This document shows, piece by piece, positions 1-6,411 of a stretch of DNA of 7,567 bases. The notes below the pieces were generated by a model that worked only from the letters and a program-made list of their open reading frames with translations, had not been told where the DNA came from and ran no database searches. Made by a program: the position numbers and the translations under genes. Numbering within the stretch: position 1 is the first letter of the stretch; every line of letters starts with the position of its first letter. This DNA is from Fusobacteriaceae bacterium UBA2433 (GTDB lineage: Bacteria > Fusobacteriota > Fusobacteriia > Fusobacteriales > Fusobacteriaceae): assembly GCA_002342785.1 (NCBI GenBank), contig DDQV01000158.1:273-7839 (forward strand), written 5' to 3'.

Positions 1-16
1 ATTAAGGAGGAAGACA

Positions 17-1072
17 ATGAAAAAAGAAAGTGGAATTAATTTTTTTGAAAAATTTCTTACAGTCTGGGTAATACTTTGTATGATAGGAGGGATACTAATA
101 GGAAGATATTTACCACAAATACCTACTGCCTTAGGTAGATTAGAATATGCAAATATATCTATGCCAATTGCAATATTAATATGGCTTATTATCTATCCAA
201 TGATGATTAAAATTGATTTTAAAAGTATAGTCAATGCTACCAAAAATTTAAAGGGATTAACTATAACTACCAGCATAAATTGGTTGATTAAACCTTTTAC
301 AATGTATGCTTTAGCAGTACTTTTTTTAAAAGTAATATTCAGTGATCTAATCCCATCAGAACTTGCTGATGAATATATTACTGGAGCAGTTTTGTTAGGA
401 GCAGCTCCTTGTACAGCTATGGTATTTGTATGGAGTAAGTTGACCAAAGGAGATGCAGCTTATACATTGGTACAAGTAGCAGTCAATGATCTTATCTTAT
501 TAGTTGCCTTTGTTCCTATTGTAGGATTGTTATTAGGTGTTTCAAATGTTACAGTTCCTTATACAACACTTTTTCTATCAATAGTTTTATTTGTGGTTAC
601 TCCACTTATTGCAGCAGGAATTACTAGAAAGGTAGTAATTGCTAATAAAGGATTAGATTATTTAGAAAATACATTTATTAAAAAATTTGATAAGAGTACG
701 ATGACAGGATTATTATTAACTCTTATTATTATATTTTCTTTTCAAGGAGATAAACTTATTACTAATCCATTAGATATAGCACTAATTGCTGTACCTCTTA
801 CTATTCAAACATTTTTAATATTTATTGTAGCATATATTTGGGCCAAAAAATGGGGAATGCCCCATGAAGTTGCTTCTCCTGCTGCAATGATTGGAGCTAG
901 TAATTTTTTTGAATTAGCAGTAGCAGTAGCTATTTCATTATTTGGTATTGATTCAGGTGTAACTTTAGCAACAGTAGTTGGACTTTTAGTTGAGGTTCCT
1001 GTTATGTTAATTTTAGTGAAAATTTCAAATTCAACAAGAAAATATTTTAAAACTGAAGTGAAAACTGCATAA
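17..1072 (+). CDS. acr3: Acr3-family arsenite efflux permease
   Basis: This integral membrane carrier exports As(III), and in some members Sb(III), across the cytoplasmic membrane. It is 351 residues long, normal for bacterial Acr3, and has about ten hydrophobic segments (roughly residues 11-30, 44-65, 80-107, 120-140, 150-175, 182-204, 230-243, 253-275, 287-310 and 317-340). Two family hallmarks are visible. Cys132 lies in GAAPCTAMVFVWS, the conserved cysteine required for arsenite transport. Glu299 lies in ASNFFELAVAVAISLFG, the conserved acidic segment. Acr3 is unrelated to ArsB, so the symbol arsB would mislead. The ATG is preceded by AAGGAGG at 4-10, only six bases away, which fixes the start. 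It is the first gene of the acr3-arsD-arsA cassette within the window, and the next gene starts 35 nt later without a terminator. The operon promoter and any ArsR operator lie left of the window. Nothing looks truncated. Assignment to Acr3 is firm; metal range is inferred from the family. Confidence 0.95.
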   Translation: MKKESGINFFEKFLTVWVILCMIGGILIGRYLPQIPTALGRLEYANISMPIAILIWLIIYPMMIKIDFKSIVNATKNLKGLTITTSINWLIKPFTMYALAVLFLKVIFSDLIPSELADEYITGAVLLGAAPCTAMVFVWSKLTKGDAAYTLVQVAVNDLILLVAFVPIVGLLLGVSNVTVPYTTLFLSIVLFVVTPLIAAGITRKVVIANKGLDYLENTFIKKFDKSTMTGLLLTLIIIFSFQGDKLITNPLDIALIAVPLTIQTFLIFIVAYIWAKKWGMPHEVASPAAMIGASNFFELAVAVAISLFGIDSGVTLATVVGLLVEVPVMLILVKISNSTRKYFKTEVKTA

Positions 1073-1094
1073 TAATAAAAAATAAAATAAATTT

Positions 1095-1100
1095 GGAGGA
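1095..1100 (+). promoter_or_regulatory. Ribosome binding site that sets the arsD start
   Basis: GGAGGA sits seven bases before the ATG at 1108. An in-frame TTG at 1093 would give five more residues (MEEII), but it overlaps this site and has no Shine-Dalgarno sequence of its own. The ATG start also places the N-terminal cysteines at positions 12, 13 and 18, exactly where ArsD proteins have them. Confidence 0.85.
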
Positions 1101-1107
1101 AATAATT

Positions 1108-1476
1108 ATGAAAAAAATGCAAATTTTTGAACCAGCTATGTGTTGTTCTACTGGTCTTTGTGGAGCGGGAATAGATTCTGAATTACTTAGAATATCTGCT
1201 GCGTTATCTACATTAAAAACAAATGGTATCGAAGTTGATAGATTTAATCTATCAAGTTCTCCCCAAGAATTTATTGATAATAAAATTGTAAATGATTTTA
1301 TTAATAATACTGGTGTGGATAATTTACCGATTATACTTTTAAACGATGAAATTATAGTAGGTGGAAGATACCCAAGTAATGATGAGTTGGTAAAATTTTT
1401 AGAGATAAAAGATAATCTATTTCAAGAGGAAGAAAAAGAATCAACAAATTGTTGTTGCTCTGGTGGAAATTGCTAA
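1108..1476 (+). CDS. arsD: ArsD arsenic metallochaperone
   Basis: ArsD binds As(III)/Sb(III) in the cytoplasm and hands it to ArsA, raising the affinity of the pump for arsenite; it has also been described as a weak repressor of its operon. From ATG 1108 the protein is 122 residues, against about 120 for the plasmid R773 ArsD. The MxIFEPAMCCSTGLCG start has Cys12, Cys13 and Cys18, the triad that binds and transfers the metalloid. The rest fits the thioredoxin-like fold, with NLPIILLNDEIIVGGRYPSNDEL at about residues 72-95. The C-terminus is a short acidic stretch and then a cysteine tail, with Cys115-117 and Cys122; R773 ArsD instead has two vicinal pairs there, reported as dispensable for chaperone function. 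The gene lies 35 nt after acr3 and 40 nt before arsA, so co-transcription is likely. Identification is firm; activity of the tail is unknown. Confidence 0.95.
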   Translation: MKKMQIFEPAMCCSTGLCGAGIDSELLRISAALSTLKTNGIEVDRFNLSSSPQEFIDNKIVNDFINNTGVDNLPIILLNDEIIVGGRYPSNDELVKFLEIKDNLFQEEEKESTNCCCSGGNC

Positions 1477-1516
1477 TAAACTTATTATAATTTAAAAATA
1501 GAGAGGCTGAATTACT

Positions 1517-3262
1517 ATGAATATATTTAATCCAACAAATATATCTCTTACGAAATATTTGTTTTATACAGGAAAGGGAGGTGTAGGGAAAACTTCTACA
1601 GCATGTGCAACTGCTGTAAATCTTGCAGATAGTGGAAAGAAAGTATTGCTTATAAGTACTGATCCTGCTTCAAATTTACAAGATGTATTTGACACGAAAC
1701 TTACAAATATAGGAACTCCAATAAAAGGCGTACCTAATCTTAAAGTTGCAAACCTTGATCCTATAAAAGCTGCAAGTGAATATCGAGAAAGTGTTATCTC
1801 TCCCTATCGAGGAAAACTTCCAGAAGTAATTCTAAAAAATATGGAGGAACAGTTATCAGGTTCGTGTACTGTTGAAATTGCAGCTTTTAATGAATTTGCA
1901 AACTATATTACAGATGAAAGTGCAAAAATAGAATATGATTATATTATTTTTGATACAGCACCGACTGGACATACACTAAGAATGCTACAATTACCATCAG
2001 CTTGGACTAACTTTATAGGTGAAAATGCACAAGGTGCATCTTGCTTAGGACAACTTTCAGGACTTGAAAGTAAAAGAGAGATGTACAAAAAAGCCATGGA
2101 AACTTTATCTGATAAAAGATTAACAACACTTATTCTTGTGGCTCGTCCTGAACACGTTCCTTTGAAAGAAGCAGAAAGAGCATCTAAAGAACTTCGTGAA
2201 ATTGGTGTAAATAATCAAATACTCGTAATAAATGGTATTCTTTCATCTTACGATGATGATATCTCTAAAGGACTATATGATAAACAACAAAAAAGTCTTT
2301 TAGATTTTTCTAAAAGTTTTGAGGAACTAACAACTTATAGTATTCCCCTTAGGGCATATAATATTGTTGGATTAAAAAATATTAAGTCCTTCTTGTGTGA
2401 AGATGATTATATTATTTCTGATGATAGATTAAATGTTAGTGATATGCCTGATTTAAATAAGATAATTGATAATTTACATTCGAGTGGTAAAAAAGTTATA
2501 TTTACCATGGGAAAAGGTGGAGTAGGAAAGACAACTATCGCTGCTGCAGTTGCCTTAGGCCTTTCAAAAAAAGGAGAGAAAGTCCATCTTGCTACTACAG
2601 ATCCTGCTGCACATCTTAAATTTTTTATTCAAGAAAAAGAAGGTATTACTCTAAGTTATATAGATGAAGAAAAAGAATTGGAAAGATATAAGATAGAAGT
2701 ATTATCTAAAGCAAAAGAGTCAATGTCAAAAGAAGATATTACATATATAGAAGAGGATTTAAAATCTCCTTGCACTCAAGAGATTGCAATATTTAGAGCC
2801 TTTGCAAATATAGTAGAAAAATCTGAAAATGAAATTGTTGTTATAGATACAGCACCGACTGGACATACACTGTTACTTCTTGATTCTACACAAAGTTATC
2901 ATAAAGAAATTCAACGTTCACAGGGAGATATACCAGAATCTGTAAAAAAATTACTTCCAAGACTTAGAAATAAAAATGAGACTGAAGTTTTAATTGTTAC
3001 CCTAGCAGAAGCTACTCCTGTTTATGAAGCTATACGTTTAGAAGAAGATTTAAAACGTGCTAGAATTCATAATGAATGGTGGATAATTAATTCTTCCCTT
3101 CTTACCACTAACACAACAAATAAAATATTAAAAGCAAAAGCAAGTAATGAAGTTAAATGGATTAATAAGATAGAATCACACTCTAAAGGAAGTTTTGCAG
3201 TGATACCTTGGAATCACCATGATGTTGAAGGGGATAAAATTTTAGAATTAATTAAAAAATAA
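1517..3262 (+). CDS. arsA: ArsA arsenite efflux pump ATPase, two-domain
   Basis: ArsA hydrolyses ATP to drive arsenite export and is expected to partner the adjacent Acr3 permease at the inner face of the membrane. The 581 residues match the roughly 583 of R773 ArsA and form two fused homologous halves. Half A1 has P-loop GKGGVGKT at 19-26 and the DTAPTGHT signature at 146-153. Half A2 has P-loop GKGGVGKT at 332-339 and DTAPTGHT at 444-451. The three metalloid-binding cysteines are all present: Cys117 (SGSCTVEIA), Cys176 (GASCLGQLS) and Cys419 (SPCTQEIA), equivalent to R773 Cys113, Cys172 and Cys422. The signature histidines H152 and H450 match H148 and H453. The halves are joined by a linker at about 290-325. 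The ATG has AGAGAGG at 1500-1506, ten bases upstream, a weaker site than its neighbours have. The gene ends the cassette and is followed by hairpins. It has everything expected of an active ArsA and is not a single-domain Get3-type protein. Confidence 0.97.
   Translation: MNIFNPTNISLTKYLFYTGKGGVGKTSTACATAVNLADSGKKVLLISTDPASNLQDVFDTKLTNIGTPIKGVPNLKVANLDPIKAASEYRESVISPYRGKLPEVILKNMEEQLSGSCTVEIAAFNEFANYITDESAKIEYDYIIFDTAPTGHTLRMLQLPSAWTNFIGENAQGASCLGQLSGLESKREMYKKAMETLSDKRLTTLILVARPEHVPLKEAERASKELREIGVNNQILVINGILSSYDDDISKGLYDKQQKSLLDFSKSFEELTTYSIPLRAYNIVGLKNIKSFLCEDDYIISDDRLNVSDMPDLNKIIDNLHSSGKKVIFTMGKGGVGKTTIAAAVALGLSKKGEKVHLATTDPAAHLKFFIQEKEGITLSYIDEEKELERYKIEVLSKAKESMSKEDITYIEEDLKSPCTQEIAIFRAFANIVEKSENEIVVIDTAPTGHTLLLLDSTQSYHKEIQRSQGDIPESVKKLLPRLRNKNETEVLIVTLAEATPVYEAIRLEEDLKRARIHNEWWIINSSLLTTNTTNKILKAKASNEVKWINKIESHSKGSFAVIPWNHHDVEGDKILELIKK
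1952..1977 (+). repeat. 26-bp exact direct repeat, copy 1 (arsA half A1)
   Basis: This stretch encodes DTAPTGHT plus two bases of the next codon and is identical base for base to 2846-2871 in the second half of the gene. It is bounded by different bases on both sides. It marks the shared ancestry of the two ATPase halves, but such nucleotide identity is not seen at the equally conserved P-loops. Confidence 0.9.
2846..2871 (+). repeat. 26-bp exact direct repeat, copy 2 (arsA half A2)
   Basis: This is the second copy of the repeat at 1952-1977, encoding DTAPTGHT of half A2. All eight codons are the same in both copies, including CCG for proline, which is a rare choice in such AT-rich DNA. Confidence 0.9.
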
Positions 3263-3273
3263 ATATTTTAAAT

Positions 3274-3298
3274 AAACAACTATCTCAAATAGTTGTTT
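3274..3298 (+). terminator. First stem-loop after arsA
   Basis: Perfect 10-bp stem: AAACAACTAT at 3274-3283 pairs with ATAGTTGTTT at 3289-3298 around the loop CTCAA. It starts 12 nt after the arsA stop. It has no real T-run, so alone it is more likely an RNA 3'-end stabiliser or part of a tandem terminator with the stem that follows. Part of it can pair differently: TCTCAAA at 3283-3289 also matches TTTGAGA at 3296-3302. Confidence 0.6.
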
Positions 3299-3300
3299 GA

Positions 3301-3333
3301 GACTGTAGACAAGTGAGTTTACAGTCTTTTTTT
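3301..3333 (+). terminator. Rho-independent terminator of the ars operon
   Basis: GACTGTAGAC at 3301-3310 pairs with GTTTACAGTC at 3317-3326 (ten pairs, one of them G-U) around a six-base loop, followed directly by seven T at 3327-3333. This is the normal shape of an intrinsic terminator and marks the end of the acr3-arsD-arsA transcript. Confidence 0.85.
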
Positions 3334-3371
3334 ATATTAAAATTTTATCTTTGAAATATTTTAATATAAAA
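3330..3371. repeat. 14-bp AT-only inverted repeat upstream of oppA
   Basis: TTTTATATTAAAAT at 3330-3343 is the exact reverse complement of 3358-3371, separated by 14 bases. The left arm overlaps the T-run of the ars terminator. It lies about 50-90 bp before the probable oppA -10 box, where an operator or AT-rich upstream element could sit. The right arm, extended by one base (3358-3372), recurs at 5183-5197 on the other side of oppA. No regulator can be named, and low-complexity chance cannot be excluded. Confidence 0.5.
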
Positions 3372-3417
3372 TCAGAAAAAATAATTTTATAAAAAAAGGA
3401 AATAAAAAAAAATAGTG

Positions 3418-3423
3418 TATAAT
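3418..3423 (+). promoter_or_regulatory. Probable -10 box of oppA
   Basis: A perfect TATAAT, preceded by TG, lies 47 bases before the oppA start codon, giving a predicted leader of about 40 nt. I see no good -35 hexamer at 16-18 bp spacing (the bases there read AAAGGA), so the promoter would depend on the -10, the A-rich upstream DNA or an activator. A TTGAAA at 3351-3356 is too far away to pair with it. Confidence 0.55.
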
Positions 3424-3470
3424 AAAAAGGTTAAGTTTATAAATTAGAGATTGTTTTTAGGAGGAAAAAA

Positions 3471-5135
3471 ATGAAAAAAATTATGTATATTTTTAGTATT
3501 TTAATAATATTGGTACTTACAGCTTGTGGTGGAGGAAAAAAAGAAGCCCAAGAAGAAGTAAATTTAGATACAACAGAACAAGTATTGAGATTTAATTTAG
3601 ATGCAGACCCGCCATCTGTTGATCCACAATTAAATACCGATTCATCTGGAGCAATGGTAATTAATAATACTTTTGAAGGACTGATGAGAAATGACGCAAC
3701 AGGAAAACCTGAACCGGCAATGGCAGAATCTGTAGAGATTTCAGAAGATAAAACTGTATATACATTTCATTTGAAAAAAGATATAAAATGGTCAGATGGT
3801 AAAGCTGTAACAGCAAAAGATTTTAAATATGCTTGGCTTAGAGGATTAGATCCAGAAGTAGCATCTGAATATGCTTATCAACTTTATTATATTAAAGGTG
3901 GTCAAGATTATTTTAAAGGAGATGGAAAGAGGGAAGATGTAGGATTAGAAGTAATAGATGATACAACTTTGAAAGTAACTTTAGAAGCTCCTACACCATA
4001 TTTTTTAAATTTAGTAACATTTTTTACATATATGCCTGTAAGGGAAGATATAGTAAAACAAAAACCTGAAGGATGGGCAAAGGATCCTAAATTAACAGTG
4101 TCAAATGGTCCCTTTGTTGTATCGGAATATAAGATGAATGATAAGATCATATTAACTCCAAATGAAAATTATTGGAATAAAGAAAATATTAAATTAAAAA
4201 AAATTGTACTTACTATGATTATAGAAGGAAGTACTGTACTTACAGCATATGATAACGATGAGATAGATGTTATTTCTGGTCAAGTACCTGTACAAGAAAT
4301 TCCTAAAAGACAAATGGAAGATCCAACTTTTAAAACTTTACCTTATTTAGGAACATATTATTATCTATTTAATGTAGATAAAGCTCCTACTAACGACATA
4401 AACGTAAGAAAAGCACTTTCTCTTGCTATAGACAGGGAAGCAATTGTAAAAGAAATTACTAAGGCAGGACAGATGCCAGCTACAGGATTTGTTCCTAATG
4501 GACTTATAGATTCTAAAGGAAATGATTTTAGGGCTACTGCTGGTGATTATGATATGTCTACAACAGCAAATGTAGAATTAGCAAAGGAATATTTAGCTAA
4601 GGCAGGATATCCTAATGGAGAAGGGATGCCTCCTATAGAACTTATGTATAATACAAGTGAATCTCATAAATCTATAGCAGAAGCAATCCAAGATATGTGG
4701 AAAAAAAATCTAGGAATAGATGTTACTTTAGCTAATCAAGAGTGGGCAGTATTTAAAACTACAAGAAGTATGGGTAATTTTCAAGTAATGAGATCTGTAT
4801 GGCTTGGAGATTACAATGATCCTATGACATTCTTAGATATGTGGACTTCGTATTCAGGAAATAATAATGCTCAATGGAGAGCTACAGAAGATGGTAAATT
4901 TCCTGAGAATAAAAAATTTACAAACTTAATTGAGGAATCTAAATTAGTTAGTGGTGTACAACGTGATGAAAAACTTTATGCTGCTGAAAAAATAATGATG
5001 GAGAATACGATTATAGCTCCTCTTTATTACTATACAGGTGTGGTAATGATAAAAGATAGAGTTAAAAATTGGGAGAGAGATATATTAGGAACTTGGTATT
5101 TTGGAAATTCAGAGATAGCAAAAGAAACTAAATAA
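3471..5135 (+). CDS. oppA: Oligopeptide ABC transporter substrate-binding lipoprotein (OppA-like, SBP_bac_5)
   Basis: This is an extracytoplasmic, membrane-anchored binding protein that captures peptides for an ABC importer. It has 554 residues, typical of OppA. The N-terminus is a lipoprotein signal: positive MKK, hydrophobic core at 4-17, and lipobox L-T-A-C with the lipidated cysteine at residue 19, followed by a polar linker (GGGKKEAQEE). The mature part starts with RFNLDADPPSVDPQLNTDS and carries WSDGKAVTAKDFKYAW at about 107-122, both characteristic of the family 5 binding proteins; VRKALSLAIDREAIV marks the second lobe. AGGAGG at 3459-3464, six bases before the ATG, fixes the start. 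It appears to be a single-gene transcript, with its own -10 box upstream and a palindromic terminator downstream. No oppBCDF genes are in the window, so the permease partner must be encoded elsewhere. Ligand range cannot be read from the sequence: di- or oligopeptides, murein peptides or a signal peptide are all possible. Confidence 0.92.
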   Translation: MKKIMYIFSILIILVLTACGGGKKEAQEEVNLDTTEQVLRFNLDADPPSVDPQLNTDSSGAMVINNTFEGLMRNDATGKPEPAMAESVEISEDKTVYTFHLKKDIKWSDGKAVTAKDFKYAWLRGLDPEVASEYAYQLYYIKGGQDYFKGDGKREDVGLEVIDDTTLKVTLEAPTPYFLNLVTFFTYMPVREDIVKQKPEGWAKDPKLTVSNGPFVVSEYKMNDKIILTPNENYWNKENIKLKKIVLTMIIEGSTVLTAYDNDEIDVISGQVPVQEIPKRQMEDPTFKTLPYLGTYYYLFNVDKAPTNDINVRKALSLAIDREAIVKEITKAGQMPATGFVPNGLIDSKGNDFRATAGDYDMSTTANVELAKEYLAKAGYPNGEGMPPIELMYNTSESHKSIAEAIQDMWKKNLGIDVTLANQEWAVFKTTRSMGNFQVMRSVWLGDYNDPMTFLDMWTSYSGNNNAQWRATEDGKFPENKKFTNLIEESKLVSGVQRDEKLYAAEKIMMENTIIAPLYYYTGVVMIKDRVKNWERDILGTWYFGNSEIAKETK

Positions 5136-5141
5136 TAATAA

Positions 5142-5179
5142 AAAAGGTATCAAAAATAATATTATTTTTGATACCTTTT
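5142..5179. terminator. Bidirectional terminator, 38-bp perfect palindrome
   Basis: AAAAGGTATCAAAAATAAT at 5142-5160 is followed at once by its exact reverse complement at 5161-5179, with no spacer. Folded as RNA it gives a long stem with the centre bases as loop, flanked by A on one side and T on the other in either direction. It lies six bases after the oppA stop and 17 bases beyond the M20 gene end, so it should terminate both converging transcripts. Confidence 0.88.
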
Positions 5180-5182
5180 ATA

Positions 5183-5197
5183 ATTTTAATATAAAAT
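5183..5197. repeat. 15-bp AT motif, copy downstream of oppA
   Basis: ATTTTAATATAAAAT here is identical to 3358-3372 upstream of oppA. It also forms a small hairpin (TAATTTTA at 5181-5188 with TAAAATTA at 5192-5199) that overlaps the stop codon of the minus-strand M20 gene. Being only A and T, it may be coincidence. Confidence 0.35.
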
Positions 5198-6360
5198 TAT
5201 GCTGACAGTATATTTGAAATCTGAATAGCAACTCCTAAATGTAATGATTCTTCATCTATATCAAAATTTTCATTGTGAGCTGATGCAGTTATTTTTTTTT
5301 CTGTATTTTTAACACCTAAATAAAAAAATGCTCCAGGAATTTTTTCTAGATAGTATCCAAAATCTTCTACACCCATATTAGGTTTTTCTTTTTCAAAAAC
5401 ATTTTCTACTCCTAATATTTTTTCTGCATTTTTTTTAATCAAATCTACCATCTTATCATGGTTGATAAGGGATGAATAACCTTTTTCAATCTTTAAGATT
5501 CCTTTTCCTCCCATGGCAATAGGTAGAGTCTCAACTAAAACTTTTAATTTTTTTTTAACTAACTCTCTAACCTTTGGATCTAAAGTTCTTAAGGTACCAG
5601 TTAACTTTACAGAATCTGCTATAATATTGTGAGCATTTCCTCCTTGAATCTTTCCAATAGTTAAGACAGCACTATCTCTAGCATCTATCCGACTAACAAG
5701 TGATTGCATAGCTGTTATTAGTTGAGCTGTAATTACAATTGCGTCTACTCCATCTCCAGGATATGCTCCATGAGCAGATATTCCCTGAACCTCTATATCG
5801 ATATTATCTGAAGAAGCATTCATCTCTTTATATCTATATTCTGCAGTTCCTTTTTCTATAAGAGAGCTCACATGTAAACCAAATATAGAATCTACATCTT
5901 CTAAAACTCCCTCTTTAATCATAGGTTCTGCTCCTCCTGTAGTTTCTTCTGCAGGTTGAAATATAAATCTTATATTAACTCTCAATTCATCTTTTTTTTC
6001 ACTGAGTATCTTAGCTACTCCTAAAAGAATAGTAGTATGTGCATCGTGACCGCAAGCATGCATAACTCCAATATTTTTGGATTTATAGGAAACATTATTT
6101 TTTTCCAAAATAGGTAAAGCATCTATATCAGCTCTAAGGGCTATAGTCTTTAATGGATTTTTTACTTTTATCTCTCCAACTACCCCAGTTTTTGCCATCT
6201 TCTTATATGGAATTTTAAATTCATCTAAATATTCACAAATTTTTTCTTGAGTACGAAACTCTTCCATTCCTAACTCTGGGTACATATGAAGATCTCTCCT
6301 GACTTTTGAAAGCCATGGAGATATTTCTTTTGTTAATTCTAAAATTTTACTACTGTCCAT
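5197..6360 (-). CDS. M20D-family metallo-amidohydrolase (N-acyl amino acid / peptide deacylase)
   Basis: This is a cytoplasmic zinc- or manganese-type hydrolase of the M20 group related to hippurate hydrolase, N-acyl-L-amino acid amidohydrolase and auxin-conjugate hydrolases. From ATG 6360 it has 387 residues, the usual length. Metal and catalytic motifs are intact: MHACGHDAH at 100-108 (Cys103, His105), FQPAEE at 134-139 (the Glu138-Glu139 pair), GLHV with His163, and C-terminal HNENFD with His362. RRDLHMYPELGMEE at 21-34 and LRADIDALPI at 75-84 are typical of the subfamily. A dimerisation/lid domain occupies about 183-295, with His197 in QGISAHGAYPG. No signal peptide is seen. A longer reading with 12 extra residues (from 6396) is rejected because GGAGG at 6370-6374 serves the ATG at 6360. 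It follows the S66 gene by 51 nt, probably in one operon. The acyl substrate cannot be told from the sequence; HipO, aminoacylase or diaminopimelate deacetylase-like roles are all possible. Confidence 0.9.
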   Translation of the reverse strand: MDSSKILELTKEISPWLSKVRRDLHMYPELGMEEFRTQEKICEYLDEFKIPYKKMAKTGVVGEIKVKNPLKTIALRADIDALPILEKNNVSYKSKNIGVMHACGHDAHTTILLGVAKILSEKKDELRVNIRFIFQPAEETTGGAEPMIKEGVLEDVDSIFGLHVSSLIEKGTAEYRYKEMNASSDNIDIEVQGISAHGAYPGDGVDAIVITAQLITAMQSLVSRIDARDSAVLTIGKIQGGNAHNIIADSVKLTGTLRTLDPKVRELVKKKLKVLVETLPIAMGGKGILKIEKGYSSLINHDKMVDLIKKNAEKILGVENVFEKEKPNMGVEDFGYYLEKIPGAFFYLGVKNTEKKITASAHNENFDIDEESLHLGVAIQISNILSA

Positions 6361-6369
6361 AAAAAATAA

Positions 6370-6374
6370 CCTCC
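6370..6374 (-). promoter_or_regulatory. Ribosome binding site that sets the M20 start
   Basis: The minus strand reads GGAGG, nine bases before the ATG at 6360. It favours MDSSKILEL as the N-terminus over an upstream ATG at 6396, whose 12 extra residues would be encoded across this site. Confidence 0.8.
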
Positions 6375-6411
6375 AAAATTTTAAATTTTTTAACATATAA
6401 ATTTTATTTTT

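Noticed and set aside
1..16. Possible tail of an upstream gene such as arsR
   Set aside because: Only 16 bases are present, all accounted for by the acr3 ribosome binding site and spacer, so nothing can be said about a gene upstream.
193..447. Minus-strand open frame of 84 codons inside acr3
   Set aside because: It lies wholly opposite a firmly identified gene, has no ribosome binding site and no recognisable protein features.
1093..1107. TTG start giving a five-residue longer ArsD
   Set aside because: The TTG overlaps the Shine-Dalgarno sequence that serves the ATG at 1108, and the longer form would displace the cysteines from their usual positions 12, 13 and 18.
805..1122. Minus-strand open frame of 105 codons over the acr3 end and arsD start
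   Set aside because: It is antisense to acr3 and across the arsD start, and its composition is what antisense reading of membrane-protein codons gives.
1463..1491. Possible internal promoter before arsA, with TATAAT at 1486-1491
   Set aside because: The paired -35 (GTGGAA) matches only three of six bases and lies within the arsD end; such -10 matches are expected by chance in AT-rich spacers.
3908..4150. Minus-strand open frame of 80 codons inside oppA
   Set aside because: It is a shadow of the oppA coding sequence without a start signal.
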